Both the position numbers and the translations under genes were made by a program. A stretch of 64,000 bases of DNA, from contig CP150579.1 of NCBI GenBank assembly GCA_049487715.1, positions 310,001-374,000 of the forward strand, in the 5' to 3' direction. Of this stretch, positions 47,301-56,143 are shown piece after piece (position 1 is the stretch's first letter; each line of letters begins with the position of its first letter). Source of the stretch: Pycnococcus provasolii. Its lineage: Eukaryota > Chlorophyta > Pseudoscourfieldiophyceae > Pseudoscourfieldiales. The notes below the pieces were generated by a model. That model had not been told where the DNA came from, made no database searches, and saw only the letters and a program-made list of their open reading frames with translations.

Positions 47301-49286
47301 ATGAGCAATCCCCTCGACGAGATCAAGAAGTGCGAGGGTAAGACGGGCGACGACTTCGACAAGTGCTTGCTGGGTACACTTCCGGAAGGCACGCCGATAC
47401 CCGAGGGCTTTGACGGCGAGCCATGCGAGTCGAAGAGTGGCGAGAATCTGCTGACGTGTTTGTCTGAACAGGTGTCGAAGGCGATGATGGGCGGCTCTCC
47501 GTACCCTGGTATGAGCCCAGGCTCTGGCGCCCCTTCGTATCCGGGCATGAGCAATCCCCTCGACGAGATCAAGAAGTGCGAGGGTAAGACGGGCGACGAC
47601 TTCGACAAGTGCTTGCTGGGTACACTTCCGGAAGGCACGCCGATACCCGACGGCTTTGACGGCGAGCCATGCGAGTCGAAGAGTGGCGAGAATCTGCTGA
47701 CGTGTTTGTCTGAACAGGTGACGAAGGCGATGATGGGCGGCTCTCCGTACCCTGGCGAGGGCGATGACTACGGCAGCTCTCCGTTCCCGGACATGACGTC
47801 GGGAATGTCCGACATATTATCTGGGATGGGAAGTTTATTCCCAAATTTGGAAATGCCAAATACACAGGCTTACACAGGCCCGGACTTGGCATCGCACGAA
47901 ACACTGATTACAATTTTAGAGACAGCAACACGAAATAGTATTGGGCCCAGCGATGTTTTGCCGCTGTGTTTCGTGCCAGCATCGTCATCATGTGGTGCTT
48001 CCATCGTTACATTGGCGAAAGCTTGCGCATCGGATGACACTTACACGTACTCACCGTACATGAGTCCGGAAATGTATGAGTCACCAAGCCCATACATGTA
48101 TGGAAGTCCGGGGATGCGCCGACGCCTCCAACAGCAGTTTCCGACCATCCCTGGTATGAGCCCAGGCTCTGGCGTCCCTTCGTATCCGGGCATGAGCAAT
48201 CCCCTCGACGAGATCAAGAAGTGCGAGGGTAAGACGGGCGACGACTTCGACAAGTGCTTGCTGGGTACACTTCCGGAAGGCACGCCGATACCCGACGGCT
48301 TTGACGGCGAGCCATGCGAGTCGAAGAGTGGCGAGAATCTGCTGACGTGTTTGTCTGAACAGGTGTCGAAGGCGATGATGGGCGGCTCTCCGTACCCTGG
48401 TATGAGCCCGGGCTCTGGCGCCCCTTCGTATCCGGGCATGAGCAATCCCCTCGACGAGATCAAGAAGTGCGAGGGTAAGACGGGCGACGACTTCGACAAG
48501 TGCTTGCTGGGTACACTTCCGGAAGGCACGCCGATACCCGAGGGCTTTGACGGCGAGCCATGCGAGTCGAAGAGTGGCGAGAATCTGCTGACGTGTTTGT
48601 CTGAACAGGTGTCGAAGGCGATGATGGGCGGCTCTCCGTACCCTGGCGAGGGCGATGGCTACGGCAGCTCTCCGTACCCTGGCGAGGGCGATGGCTACGG
48701 CAGCTCTCCGTTCCCTGGTCAGGGCATTGCTTCAATTTCGGACATGTACCCGGAGATGAACTACAACTGGTACCCGTACAATTACTACTCTGGAAAAGGT
48801 GGCTTTTTCGAGGCGGCGTATAGCCACGTGATTCGCCTTGCGAAGCGAGTATGCAACGCAACCGCCAGCGGTGCTTTGAGCGGGTTAGCCGATTCTGAAT
48901 TGACCCTTCGTGGAATTTCTGTATGGACTTTTGAAGTTAAGAGTGGTACTGTAGACAACTTTGATCTGGAGGCACTACTCATACCGGAGGCAGACAAGGC
49001 CGCGTTCGCAAATGTCACTGAAAGTGAAAGGAGTGCAGCGAAGATAGAGCAAATGGTGTTTTACGGCGGTTGGCTGGACAAGATGACGCACAAGCGTCAT
49101 CTTGTGGCTGAGAGCAACAAGACTTTGATGGTTGTTCTTGGAACGAAAATGAACGCCAACAGTCAAGGAGCTTCTGCGTTCTCAAAGGCTGGTCAAGCAC
49201 TTGAGACATTGAATGCAACGAAGCCCGATATGACCCTTACGAAAGATTCCAAATCTAGAACTGGTGTTGCAGGTGCTAGAAGTTAG
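44400..49286 (+). CDS. giant cysteine-rich surface protein, N-terminal part
   Basis: ATG 44400 with a signal peptide (MATPLVAVLLLACVGGSTVA). Next is a mucin-like tract of NATNATNATTMLAPG units, dense in N-glycosylation sequons and coded by a 45-bp tandem repeat (about 44484-44800). Then Cys-rich regions and an Asn-rich beta-solenoid-like stretch (ITLSDFTSNASC to about 46230; NHGNVSGTLNNGTG, NYGNITVESGYY). From about 46940 come 82-residue modules (NPLDEIKKCEGKTGDDFDKC ... GEPCESKSGENLLTCLSEQV) in five near-identical copies, four Cys each. The frame stops at 49286 (AGARS), but +1 of it reads on into 49264-55791 without an ATG, so this is one gene of about 3,800 codons. Function: presumably cell-surface or wall adhesion; not proven. 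Confidence 0.72.
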   Translation: MRNRRMATPLVAVLLLACVGGSTVAAQSNATNATTMLAPVNATNATNATTMLAPVNATNATNTTTMLAPGNATNATNTTTMLAPGNATNATNTTTMLAPGNATNATNATTTLAPGNATNATNATTMLAPGNATNTTYGAPPVSIPSNGTNGTSGGFSNASYSESASDITSTEDFRVYSNVLQRFSTFWYKTLLTANTKWLSFQDSRKQCFDASGNFTASSCVNGTSNVCCDDKGAAHKNDTLSDVCSRTMQSFCSERTFNETTARDYFPLSVCADSNNTGGAPPLPKGHSCSTSPSETLKFKDVYQLSDGSSYSVPSCGVLMDELKNQTAEQSWADMVAGRKNTTIGMMRNVDGRILPRPGIANATITLSDFTSNASCALITEPVFNGALNAVDGMERPLTAKLRPSIWYVIVNAVMMNYTTPSELAWGNFFLSGGLSLATVNFSAPRGEVALQGFQNAGQVSFTASESVAAIDVVNGGNIKFNNVNNILLFNVTNHGNVSGTLNNGTGLLTEVTNFGEVVMSGGMHSINDTVNYGKLEIDYATAELQNCTNYGNITVESGYYIFNNSSNHGFIEIGANASVYGNFTIGSSASTIRVSKGATGSMMVALGDESYGQYGSIDIQETDLVNFNLIPHGFDCPDRASHSITLACSGIESACSEACTAAIKVFYSPDQSTLADTCGTSIAFQASLVRKMLSCGDATPFPETGGTPGTPGTPSNSTSPGSCDLNSTFYGTGTACGLPAQPGFSTYREMFCGLPVASNTTQGNASSCNSTLSAMSNDCSFTYPTSALLMIEYQENSCSECGISYLEMAKSCELDARGVEDVINQLVRKYTKDLHQSMQPPYMYGSPSPYMYGSPGMRRRLQQQFPTIPGMSPGSGVPSYPGMSNPLDEIKKCEGKTGDDFDKCLLGTLPEGTPIPDGFDGEPCESKSGEALLTCLSEQVSKAMMGGSPYPGMSPGSGAPSSPGMSNPLDEIKKCEGKTGDDFDKCLLGTLPEGTPIPEGFDGEPCESKSGENLLTCLSEQVSKAMMGGSPYPGMSPGSGAPSYPGMSNPLDEIKKCEGKTGDDFDKCLLGTLPEGTPIPDGFDGEPCESKSGENLLTCLSEQVTKAMMGGSPYPGEGDDYGSSPFPDMTSGMSDILSGMGSLFPNLEMPNTQAYTGPDLASHETLITILETATRNSIGPSDVLPLCFVPASSSCGASIVTLAKACASDDTYTYSPYMSPEMYESPSPYMYGSPGMRRRLQQQFPTIPGMSPGSGVPSYPGMSNPLDEIKKCEGKTGDDFDKCLLGTLPEGTPIPDGFDGEPCESKSGENLLTCLSEQVSKAMMGGSPYPGMSPGSGAPSYPGMSNPLDEIKKCEGKTGDDFDKCLLGTLPEGTPIPEGFDGEPCESKSGENLLTCLSEQVSKAMMGGSPYPGEGDGYGSSPYPGEGDGYGSSPFPGQGIASISDMYPEMNYNWYPYNYYSGKGGFFEAAYSHVIRLAKRVCNATASGALSGLADSELTLRGISVWTFEVKSGTVDNFDLEALLIPEADKAAFANVTESERSAAKIEQMVFYGGWLDKMTHKRHLVAESNKTLMVVLGTKMNANSQGASAFSKAGQALETLNATKPDMTLTKDSKSRTGVAGARS
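44484..44800 (+). repeat. 45-bp tandem repeat coding NATNATNATTMLAPx
   Basis: About seven copies; the first is shorter, and later copies swap ACG for GCG in the middle codon. It codes for up to three sequons per unit. Confidence 0.85.
46935..48720 (+). repeat. 246-bp coding module array, block duplicated
   Basis: Copies start at about 47048, 47294, 47540 and again at 48186 and 48432, each 246 bp. The leading segment (ATGTATGGAAGTCCGGGGAT, GMRRRLQQQFPTIPG) is also present twice (46965 and 48097), so a block of two or three modules with its leader was duplicated. Copies differ at only a few bases. Confidence 0.9.
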
Positions 49287-52200
49287 ACCATACGAGCTCA
49301 CGGAAGAGCAATCCGACATTCTGCTGGAGAATTACGATGCATTTAAGAAGTCGAGGCAAGATCAGGTCAGTGTTGAGTGCAGCATGTTTATTGCAAATGC
49401 GTCGTTGAGCTGCTTCGCCGGCAGTCCAGATTCCATGTGCTCGAGTAAGTGCCAGGACACTCTTTCTGAGGGAATGAGGATATGCTCCGGAAGCGAGATT
49501 GTATCGCAGTTCAAAGCAAGCATCGACAAGACGTGTACTCCTTGCGGCAAGGATCTGCTGCAGATGCAAAGTGCTTGCATGGCGTCCAACAGCACATCGT
49601 CAGGATCAGGCGACATGGGCTACTCACAATTGTGCTCAGTGCCCTGTGTAAGTCTCGTGAAAGGCATCATGGAAAAGTGTCCGAAGGATGACACTTACCG
49701 CAACGCCACAAGCCAATTCACAACATTTCAAGGAATGCAGGAGCAGATGTGCTCGGGAGGCTCGGAATGCATGACGAAAGTTTCCTCTGCAATTCAGACA
49801 TCGTGCGAAGCTAAGCCCGGGTCGAATGAGACAGAAGCTGCCAACGCCATTTGCAACAACAAGTGCAGTAAAGCAATAGATGAGCTGAAATCAGATTGCG
49901 GAAATTCGACGATGTTTAAGGAAGCTGAAAAAATGTTGAATAATAGCTGCAATGCGTGCGCAGTCTCTGGTCGTGAACTCCAGGCTGCTTGCTTTGGTTC
50001 GCCGCTCGAAGACATGTGCTCGAGGAAATGCGAAATTGTTTTTCAACAGGCGGAGAAGAATTGCGAAGGCGCAAAAGGGTTGACGCACTTAAATGCGACA
50101 ACCCTACAAAGCCTAAAGGGCAATCGCGATTTGCAATGCTCCGAGTGCATGCAATACGTATCGAAGTTCGACAGCGCCTGCGAGGTTCAAAACCCGTCGT
50201 GCCCAGGTGTCTCTACTTCTGCTTATTGGAATGCCGACTGTTTTGCTGTCGTCACGGGAGCCATCGATAAATGCGAGCAATTAGCCAATGCTTCGCCCAG
50301 CGGCGTGGATATTTCTGGTATGATGATGAATTTGACCAGGATATACCCAGAAAATGTGAAAGACCTTTTCCCGTTGCCGCGACCAACGCCTGGAAAGACG
50401 ATATTACTTCAACAGTCTGTACAGATCTTGAACTTCACGATGAATGCCACTTCGATGGAGCAGGCTCTCACAGTTGACGGCATTCAGAGCATGATATACC
50501 CTATCGCAACAGGAGCGGGTCATCGTGTTGTCGTCAAGTCGGTGGATATCTCCAAAAATGCAACACATCCTGCCTTTGCAATTGAATTTCCATTTGACGC
50601 GGAATCGGAGATGGAAGATGTGTTCAATCAGATACATTCCACGGGAACAGATGTTTGTTTTCCTCAAGTGTTCTGCGTACGATTGCTGAACACAACGACG
50701 TGGAAAATGCTCGGTGGAGAACCTGTGAAGTGGCAGCGACACGCGTTGCAGACGCGATCGGGCGCTAAATCGATTCACCGCGATCCTGTGATGGTATCAC
50801 ACCCGCTTGCCATTGACGAAGACATGAAGCAGTGCCAGTTGCTTGACGATAAGGCATGCGGTGCAAGCGATTCATGCAGTTTGGCGTCGGCATGCATGCC
50901 GCTTCCGGGAAATCCATGCTCGATCTACCACGAGGAAAGGACGTGTGAGGGAAATCCACTTAGCCTTTACGAAATAGAACTTAAGTGCAGCGCCGATCGT
51001 CGGTGCGAGATGAATAGTGGGTCAGGAATTTGCGAATTGAAGAATGACTACTGCGACGGCAAGTCGACGAAACTTGGGTGTGAGATTTTCCCCGAATGTC
51101 ACTTAGCAAAACGCTGTGAATCGAAGTGTGCCAACTGTGCGGACTGTGCTCGAACGGCTGCTACACTCAATGATCTATGGAAAAACGTCGTGGCCCCTTC
51201 GATGCAACTGAGCGAGGACATGATGGACGGTGCAAAGGCGACGTACATTGGGAATGAAATAAAGCGCGAATGCCTGCGCGATGCGACAGAAACCGGCGAC
51301 TATGCTCAGATGGCAGCATGCGCAAGAATCACGCCCAACTTGATGCGTAATCCAGAACTTGCGTCGCGTCCATATGCATTTTGCAAAATGGTGGGCATGT
51401 GCACGCCGTCGTGCATTAAGGACCAGGACTTGTGCGACGAAGACGTGGTAGTGAAGGTTACGGCAAGCACCAACGCTAGTACCACGTACTCGACGACCGC
51501 CGGTAACGTCACGGCACCGTCTGGCACTGGTTCTGAATGCGTTTCGTCAAAAGACTGCTCGGTGGGCACATGCGCACGTGCCAAGGGTGGCGTGTGCGCC
51601 GCTAAAGAAAGCTGCGATGCAGACACGGGATTCACTAGTCTTGGTGAGTGCCCAGGAGTCTGTACATCAGTCTGCGATCGGTTCGAAAGTTACATAAGCG
51701 AAGTAAACAGCGGAACATGCACAACTGCGGACGACAAGTGCTCCGAACCCGGGTATGCATGCATTGAGGACAAGTCTTGCAGGAAAATGGAGTGTGATAA
51801 CAGCAAGACTGTTATTACGTCCGCAATCAAGTATACTAAATGCTACGGATTCTGTAGGCCTGTGAAGGTTCCTGCCATGGACAAGGCAACCTTCTCGAAC
51901 GACTATCGGTATGTCACAATTTCGCTCGAGGTATCTGCAGAGCGATTCAGGTCGGGCATAGTATCGGCGAAGCGTGTGTTCGACGCTGCCTCGGCGTCGA
52001 TGCTCGGCATTGGCTCATATTGCCGGCTCTCGTCAAGCGGAAAGGAACTTAAGGTCAATCTTGGCATCGATGCATCGCTTCAAGCTGGCCAAAGCCTTGC
52101 GCTGCTTGAGAATGGTGGGCAGCTGAAAGACGAAAGTGGGCGCGACTTCGACGCGAATAAAACTGTAGCCGTGGGGCATCCAGATGCCAAGGAGGCTCCC

Positions 52201-55200
52201 ATTGCGTCGCTACGTGGGCCAAGCGTCATTCTAGCCGAATGCACAGGCAAGACAACGCGAAGATCCTCGAAGGTTCTCGATGCGGGAGCATCGTACGATC
52301 CAACCGGGCGCGTGCTTTCGAATCTTACGTGGACAGTGACGAAGTCGCCGACATCTTCGTCAACACTCGATGGTGCCCTGGCAGACGCAACAAAATCAAC
52401 AAAAACGTTTTTGAAGATTCCCGACGACATCGCAGCGGGTGATTGGTGCGTGCGTGTTTCGGCATCGTCCGCTCTCACAAATTTGAGTGATGCGGCTGAA
52501 CACTGTTTCCGCAAGGAATCGTCGTCCGATAAACCACCCGTACAGCTTGTTGAATCGGATGTCAGCTTCTACGCAAGTAACGGGTATACCGTGATGTCGT
52601 CCGTGGACATTGCATCCATGTGTGACGTTGCCAAGAAGATTAGCTACAACTGGACAGTGCTTTCGGGCCCCAATAAGGACGTATTGAACGCTCAGTTGCA
52701 GGCGCTCGGTTCGGATGCTACCAGGCTTCGCATTCCAGAAGGTTTCCTTTCACCAGGCACAAATTACACACTGTCATTACTAGCAAATTACAATGGCGAA
52801 ACTGCAATGACAAATTCAACGGCAACCATCTCTGCTCTTACTTCCCCTCTTCGTCTGAAGCTCGGCGTCCTTGGCGGCACAAGAACGGTGCGCAATGACC
52901 AGCCAATCACGATTGTTGCCTCGGGTATAGACCCTGATGACCCAACGGGCACGATTAAAAAGGTTCAGCCGGTATACAATTGGACGTGCACGGATGCGGA
53001 TGGCGTGCCGCTGATCGCCGGCTTCAGCTCCGAATTAGATGCAGATTGCCCTGAGGGAGCATCCAGCTGCTACATCGTGAATGCAAGTGCGACCTCGTCT
53101 CCACTTGAAGCTGGCAAAGTTTACACTTTCGGCGTCACGATGTCGAAAGGAACTTCCACACCGGTGGCGCAGACGATCAACATTCGCGTTGTGCAGGGTG
53201 CACAGGGCCTTCCAGTTGGAATTGTCGAGCGATGGTGTCCTGGCACTGGCAGGTACACGAGCGACTGCGTAGTTCCGCATAACCCGAAGAAGCGCCTCCG
53301 TCTGCGCGTGAGCATGGCTGACAAAATGTCACAGGCAGGAGTTAGTGTGGGATGGACATTCGCGGCCGAACCGCAACGGTTGTTAAATGCAACCAAGGAA
53401 AAGGTTTCCGGGCGCTACCTCACCGTGCCGGCGTCCTTTTTCCCATCACCTCTTCCCGCGATGTTGCTGCTGCCGTCCTTCGACGTGACGCTGAGCCGAG
53501 GATCACTGAACTACACGACTGGAATTGATGTTCTGGTCAATCAAGCGCCACGATGTGACCGCGATCCCACGGATGGCATATCGTGCGCCACGGTGGACCC
53601 TGCGGAAGGTCAGGCACAGATTACGGAATTTTCGATTCGCGCATCAGCGTTCAAAGATGATGGCGGTGTGAGCGACCTGCAGTACGAGTTTGGCTACAAG
53701 ACGGAGTCCGGACGGCAAATTCCTTTGGTGAAGGCAAGTCCCGCGACGAGTGCAACGGTCAAGCTGCCCGCCGGTTCCGAGAAGAATAGCTTCATGCGAA
53801 CAGCGTTTGCATGTGCCGTCGACAAGAATGGCGCTCGTGCCTGTGTGGATTACAATGTCACGGTGAAGAATCCAGACAAGATTGACGACTCGTTGCTGGA
53901 TGATGCGAATTCCATCTTGGAGGCATCAAAGAGTGCGCAGGATGCGGGCTCGATTCTTCAATCTGCGCTCGCCCTTGGCCAGGCCATTCAAATGTCGACG
54001 TCAGCTAGTGCGAACGGCACGACTTCCAACAAGGCTGCGGAGGTGGCGGAGAGCGCCGTCACCTCGCTCCTTGACGTCGTGAATCAGGAGGTGAGCTCGG
54101 ATGCTTCGTCATCTTCCGTTGACCCTGCGCTCGTGGTTGAGGCTGCGAAGTCGCTAGCAGGCTCGAAGCTGAGCAAGGAAACCGCTGGCAAGATGCTCGA
54201 CACGATGAAGGCGACGACCAACCTGCTCACACGCGGTGGTGGTGAGGCTAGTGTTGACACGGCGGGTGCGTTGCTCGGCGTGCTCGGCGACACTCTTGGC
54301 GCGATCACGAAGCAAAAATCCGAGTCGAATGCCAGCGCCACGAATGGTAATTCTACATCAGATGCAAGCGGCCCGTCTTCAGCGGACAAGGCAGATGCAA
54401 GCAAAAAGATGGAACTGATCAAGGACAGTCTCTCCGCGCTGCAGGCATCATTTTTGCGTGCTGCAACGCCCGATGATCCGATCATTTCTATCAATCCTGG
54501 CACAGGCATGGGAATGATGGTTGGCAAGCGCTACGCGTCGGCACTCCAGGGAGCGAAGATGGCATTCGCCTCCAGCAAGCGCCGGTACCGTCACCTGCAG
54601 CGACGCCGCCTCCTTGACCTTGCTGCTCGCAACCCGGAGGCTGCATTTGAGGCGTACACGTGCTCGGTGAACGACACGACGCCTTGCCCAGATGTCGTCG
54701 ACCTGACTCTGGAGTACGTCTCCGATGCCAGTCTGCTCGAAACCTCGCTCGGCGGTGCGGGTGCTATTGTACCTGGGGTTGCGACATCGCGTATCGTCTC
54801 GGGCATCACGAAAGTCGAAGTTAAGAGCGGCGAAAGCGCTGGATCAGGAACGATTTTGCTGACAATCCCGATTGAAAACGATGCTACGGGTGGACAGGTT
54901 GTTTGCCGTTGCGTCGATGGCGAGGAGCTTCGAGGCGATAGCGACGAGGCATGCAGCGGCACTTCGGTTACCACGAAGAGCGTGGATGCTACTTCTGTGC
55001 AGTGCACCTCCACTGGCGGCGGCGAGTTTGTGGCACTTCACTTTGTGGACTTTTCGCCGCCACCGCCACCACCGCCGCCGCCCCCGCCCCCGCCGCTTGT
55101 ACCCGGTGAGACGACGACAGCGGCGGCGGCGACGACAACGGCGGCAGGCGCGCCAGTTACTACAGGCTCAACGACGTCTTCGGCCAGCTCGCCGCCGCCC

Positions 55201-55791
55201 CCGCCTACGATGATGTCGCCGCCGCCGGGTAAAGGTAAAAAGGGCGATGACAACACCGCGCTGATTGGCGGTATCGTCGGTGCTGTTGCCGGTGCACTTT
55301 TGTTGACTGGTTTAACATTCTTCCTGTGCAAATTCATGCGCGGCAATTCCGAGAGCGACGGAGCCAGTCAGTTCCAGATGTCGCCGAATCAGGCGTATGG
55401 ATATGGTGCCCCTGGCATGCAGGGCGGTGCAAATGTGCAGATGGCCGAGATGGGCATGAGTCAATATGGAACCGGTGCGTACCAGGAGCAGCAGATGGCT
55501 GACGGATCATACGCGCAGCAAAATCCACCGTACAATGCTCAGACGGCCCAGGTGTACCCTCCAGCTGGCCCGCAAGCCCCGTATCCGCCGGCGGCACAGG
55601 CACAGTACACCATGCCACCGCCACCGCCTGAGCAGCAGCCGTATGCGCAGCAGCAGCCGTATGCGCAGCAGCAGCCTTATGCGCAGCAGCAGCCGTATGC
55701 GCAGCAGCAGCCTTATGCGCAGCAGCAGCCTTATGCCGCGTATCCGCCGCAGCAGGGAGGGTACGGGAATACCGCGTACGGCTTTCAGTGA
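49264..55791 (+). CDS. giant cysteine-rich surface protein, C-terminal part (REJ-like region, single membrane helix)
   Basis: Continues 44400-49286 by a +1 step; its first start-like codon is only GTG. Cys-rich modules (about 49264-51900; CSSKCQDTLSEGMRICSG type, about every 60 residues) are followed by beta-sandwich domains with the REJ/PKD look (SYDPTGRVLSNLTWTVTKSP; KKISYNWTVLSGPNKDVLNA; PVYNWTCTDADGVPLIAGF). A helical region follows (about 53880-54430), then a Cys pattern reminiscent of a GPS/GAIN end (VVCRCVDGE ... VQCTS ... FVALHFVDFS) lacking the HLT/S cleavage triad. Then poly-Pro, one membrane helix (ALIGGIVGAVAGALLLTGLT) and a cytosolic tail with six QQQPYA repeats. It resembles REJ/polycystin-1-type ectodomains without the channel; homology is tentative. 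Confidence 0.7.
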   Translation: MLQVLEVRPYELTEEQSDILLENYDAFKKSRQDQVSVECSMFIANASLSCFAGSPDSMCSSKCQDTLSEGMRICSGSEIVSQFKASIDKTCTPCGKDLLQMQSACMASNSTSSGSGDMGYSQLCSVPCVSLVKGIMEKCPKDDTYRNATSQFTTFQGMQEQMCSGGSECMTKVSSAIQTSCEAKPGSNETEAANAICNNKCSKAIDELKSDCGNSTMFKEAEKMLNNSCNACAVSGRELQAACFGSPLEDMCSRKCEIVFQQAEKNCEGAKGLTHLNATTLQSLKGNRDLQCSECMQYVSKFDSACEVQNPSCPGVSTSAYWNADCFAVVTGAIDKCEQLANASPSGVDISGMMMNLTRIYPENVKDLFPLPRPTPGKTILLQQSVQILNFTMNATSMEQALTVDGIQSMIYPIATGAGHRVVVKSVDISKNATHPAFAIEFPFDAESEMEDVFNQIHSTGTDVCFPQVFCVRLLNTTTWKMLGGEPVKWQRHALQTRSGAKSIHRDPVMVSHPLAIDEDMKQCQLLDDKACGASDSCSLASACMPLPGNPCSIYHEERTCEGNPLSLYEIELKCSADRRCEMNSGSGICELKNDYCDGKSTKLGCEIFPECHLAKRCESKCANCADCARTAATLNDLWKNVVAPSMQLSEDMMDGAKATYIGNEIKRECLRDATETGDYAQMAACARITPNLMRNPELASRPYAFCKMVGMCTPSCIKDQDLCDEDVVVKVTASTNASTTYSTTAGNVTAPSGTGSECVSSKDCSVGTCARAKGGVCAAKESCDADTGFTSLGECPGVCTSVCDRFESYISEVNSGTCTTADDKCSEPGYACIEDKSCRKMECDNSKTVITSAIKYTKCYGFCRPVKVPAMDKATFSNDYRYVTISLEVSAERFRSGIVSAKRVFDAASASMLGIGSYCRLSSSGKELKVNLGIDASLQAGQSLALLENGGQLKDESGRDFDANKTVAVGHPDAKEAPIASLRGPSVILAECTGKTTRRSSKVLDAGASYDPTGRVLSNLTWTVTKSPTSSSTLDGALADATKSTKTFLKIPDDIAAGDWCVRVSASSALTNLSDAAEHCFRKESSSDKPPVQLVESDVSFYASNGYTVMSSVDIASMCDVAKKISYNWTVLSGPNKDVLNAQLQALGSDATRLRIPEGFLSPGTNYTLSLLANYNGETAMTNSTATISALTSPLRLKLGVLGGTRTVRNDQPITIVASGIDPDDPTGTIKKVQPVYNWTCTDADGVPLIAGFSSELDADCPEGASSCYIVNASATSSPLEAGKVYTFGVTMSKGTSTPVAQTINIRVVQGAQGLPVGIVERWCPGTGRYTSDCVVPHNPKKRLRLRVSMADKMSQAGVSVGWTFAAEPQRLLNATKEKVSGRYLTVPASFFPSPLPAMLLLPSFDVTLSRGSLNYTTGIDVLVNQAPRCDRDPTDGISCATVDPAEGQAQITEFSIRASAFKDDGGVSDLQYEFGYKTESGRQIPLVKASPATSATVKLPAGSEKNSFMRTAFACAVDKNGARACVDYNVTVKNPDKIDDSLLDDANSILEASKSAQDAGSILQSALALGQAIQMSTSASANGTTSNKAAEVAESAVTSLLDVVNQEVSSDASSSSVDPALVVEAAKSLAGSKLSKETAGKMLDTMKATTNLLTRGGGEASVDTAGALLGVLGDTLGAITKQKSESNASATNGNSTSDASGPSSADKADASKKMELIKDSLSALQASFLRAATPDDPIISINPGTGMGMMVGKRYASALQGAKMAFASSKRRYRHLQRRRLLDLAARNPEAAFEAYTCSVNDTTPCPDVVDLTLEYVSDASLLETSLGGAGAIVPGVATSRIVSGITKVEVKSGESAGSGTILLTIPIENDATGGQVVCRCVDGEELRGDSDEACSGTSVTTKSVDATSVQCTSTGGGEFVALHFVDFSPPPPPPPPPPPPPLVPGETTTAAAATTTAAGAPVTTGSTTSSASSPPPPPTMMSPPPGKGKKGDDNTALIGGIVGAVAGALLLTGLTFFLCKFMRGNSESDGASQFQMSPNQAYGYGAPGMQGGANVQMAEMGMSQYGTGAYQEQQMADGSYAQQNPPYNAQTAQVYPPAGPQAPYPPAAQAQYTMPPPPPEQQPYAQQQPYAQQQPYAQQQPYAQQQPYAQQQPYAAYPPQQGGYGNTAYGFQ

Positions 55792-55894
55792 ACATAAAAC
55801 CTGAAAGAAAAGCGTGGAGGTGGGAGGTGGGGAGAGATGGGACGGGGTTAAAAGTCGAGAGTCCATAGACTGTGTTTTAATAAGGACTTTGCTT

Positions 55895-56143
55895 TTATCT
55901 TACACGTTCGTAGTACTGTCCGCACACCTTCACCGACGTCGGGCCGCTCGCGCAACCCTGATCTTCTGTGGGCACGTCGTCGATGTCGCACTGAGAATCA
56001 TCCCGCTTGATCCGTATGTACCCGTCCTCGCCCCACTGCGGTGACCAGCTGTTTCGGATCGTCCAATAATCAGTGCCGTCGTCTGTCGTGCCGTAACCGA
56101 CGAGCTGAACGGCGTGATTTAGCTTGACGTCCGTCGGTTGTCT
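55895..56143 (-). pseudogene. papain-family (C1A) cysteine protease C-terminal fragment
   Basis: Minus-strand reading from about 56124 to the TAA at 55895-55897 gives [40 protein letters not shown], then [20 protein letters not shown] and [10 protein letters not shown]. This is the C-terminal third of a cathepsin-like protease with the active-site His (NHAV) and Asn (RNSW). No ATG or active-site Cys region (CGSCWAF) is found; a TGA stops the frame at 56144-56146 next to an imperfect GAAGACAACC duplication (56131-56180). Either a decayed fragment, or a last exon whose upstream exons I could not find in 56150-56940. Confidence 0.7.

Noticed and set aside
46913-48529. Minus-strand frames of 160-240 codons with repeats
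   Set aside because: Antisense of the 246-bp Cys-module repeats.
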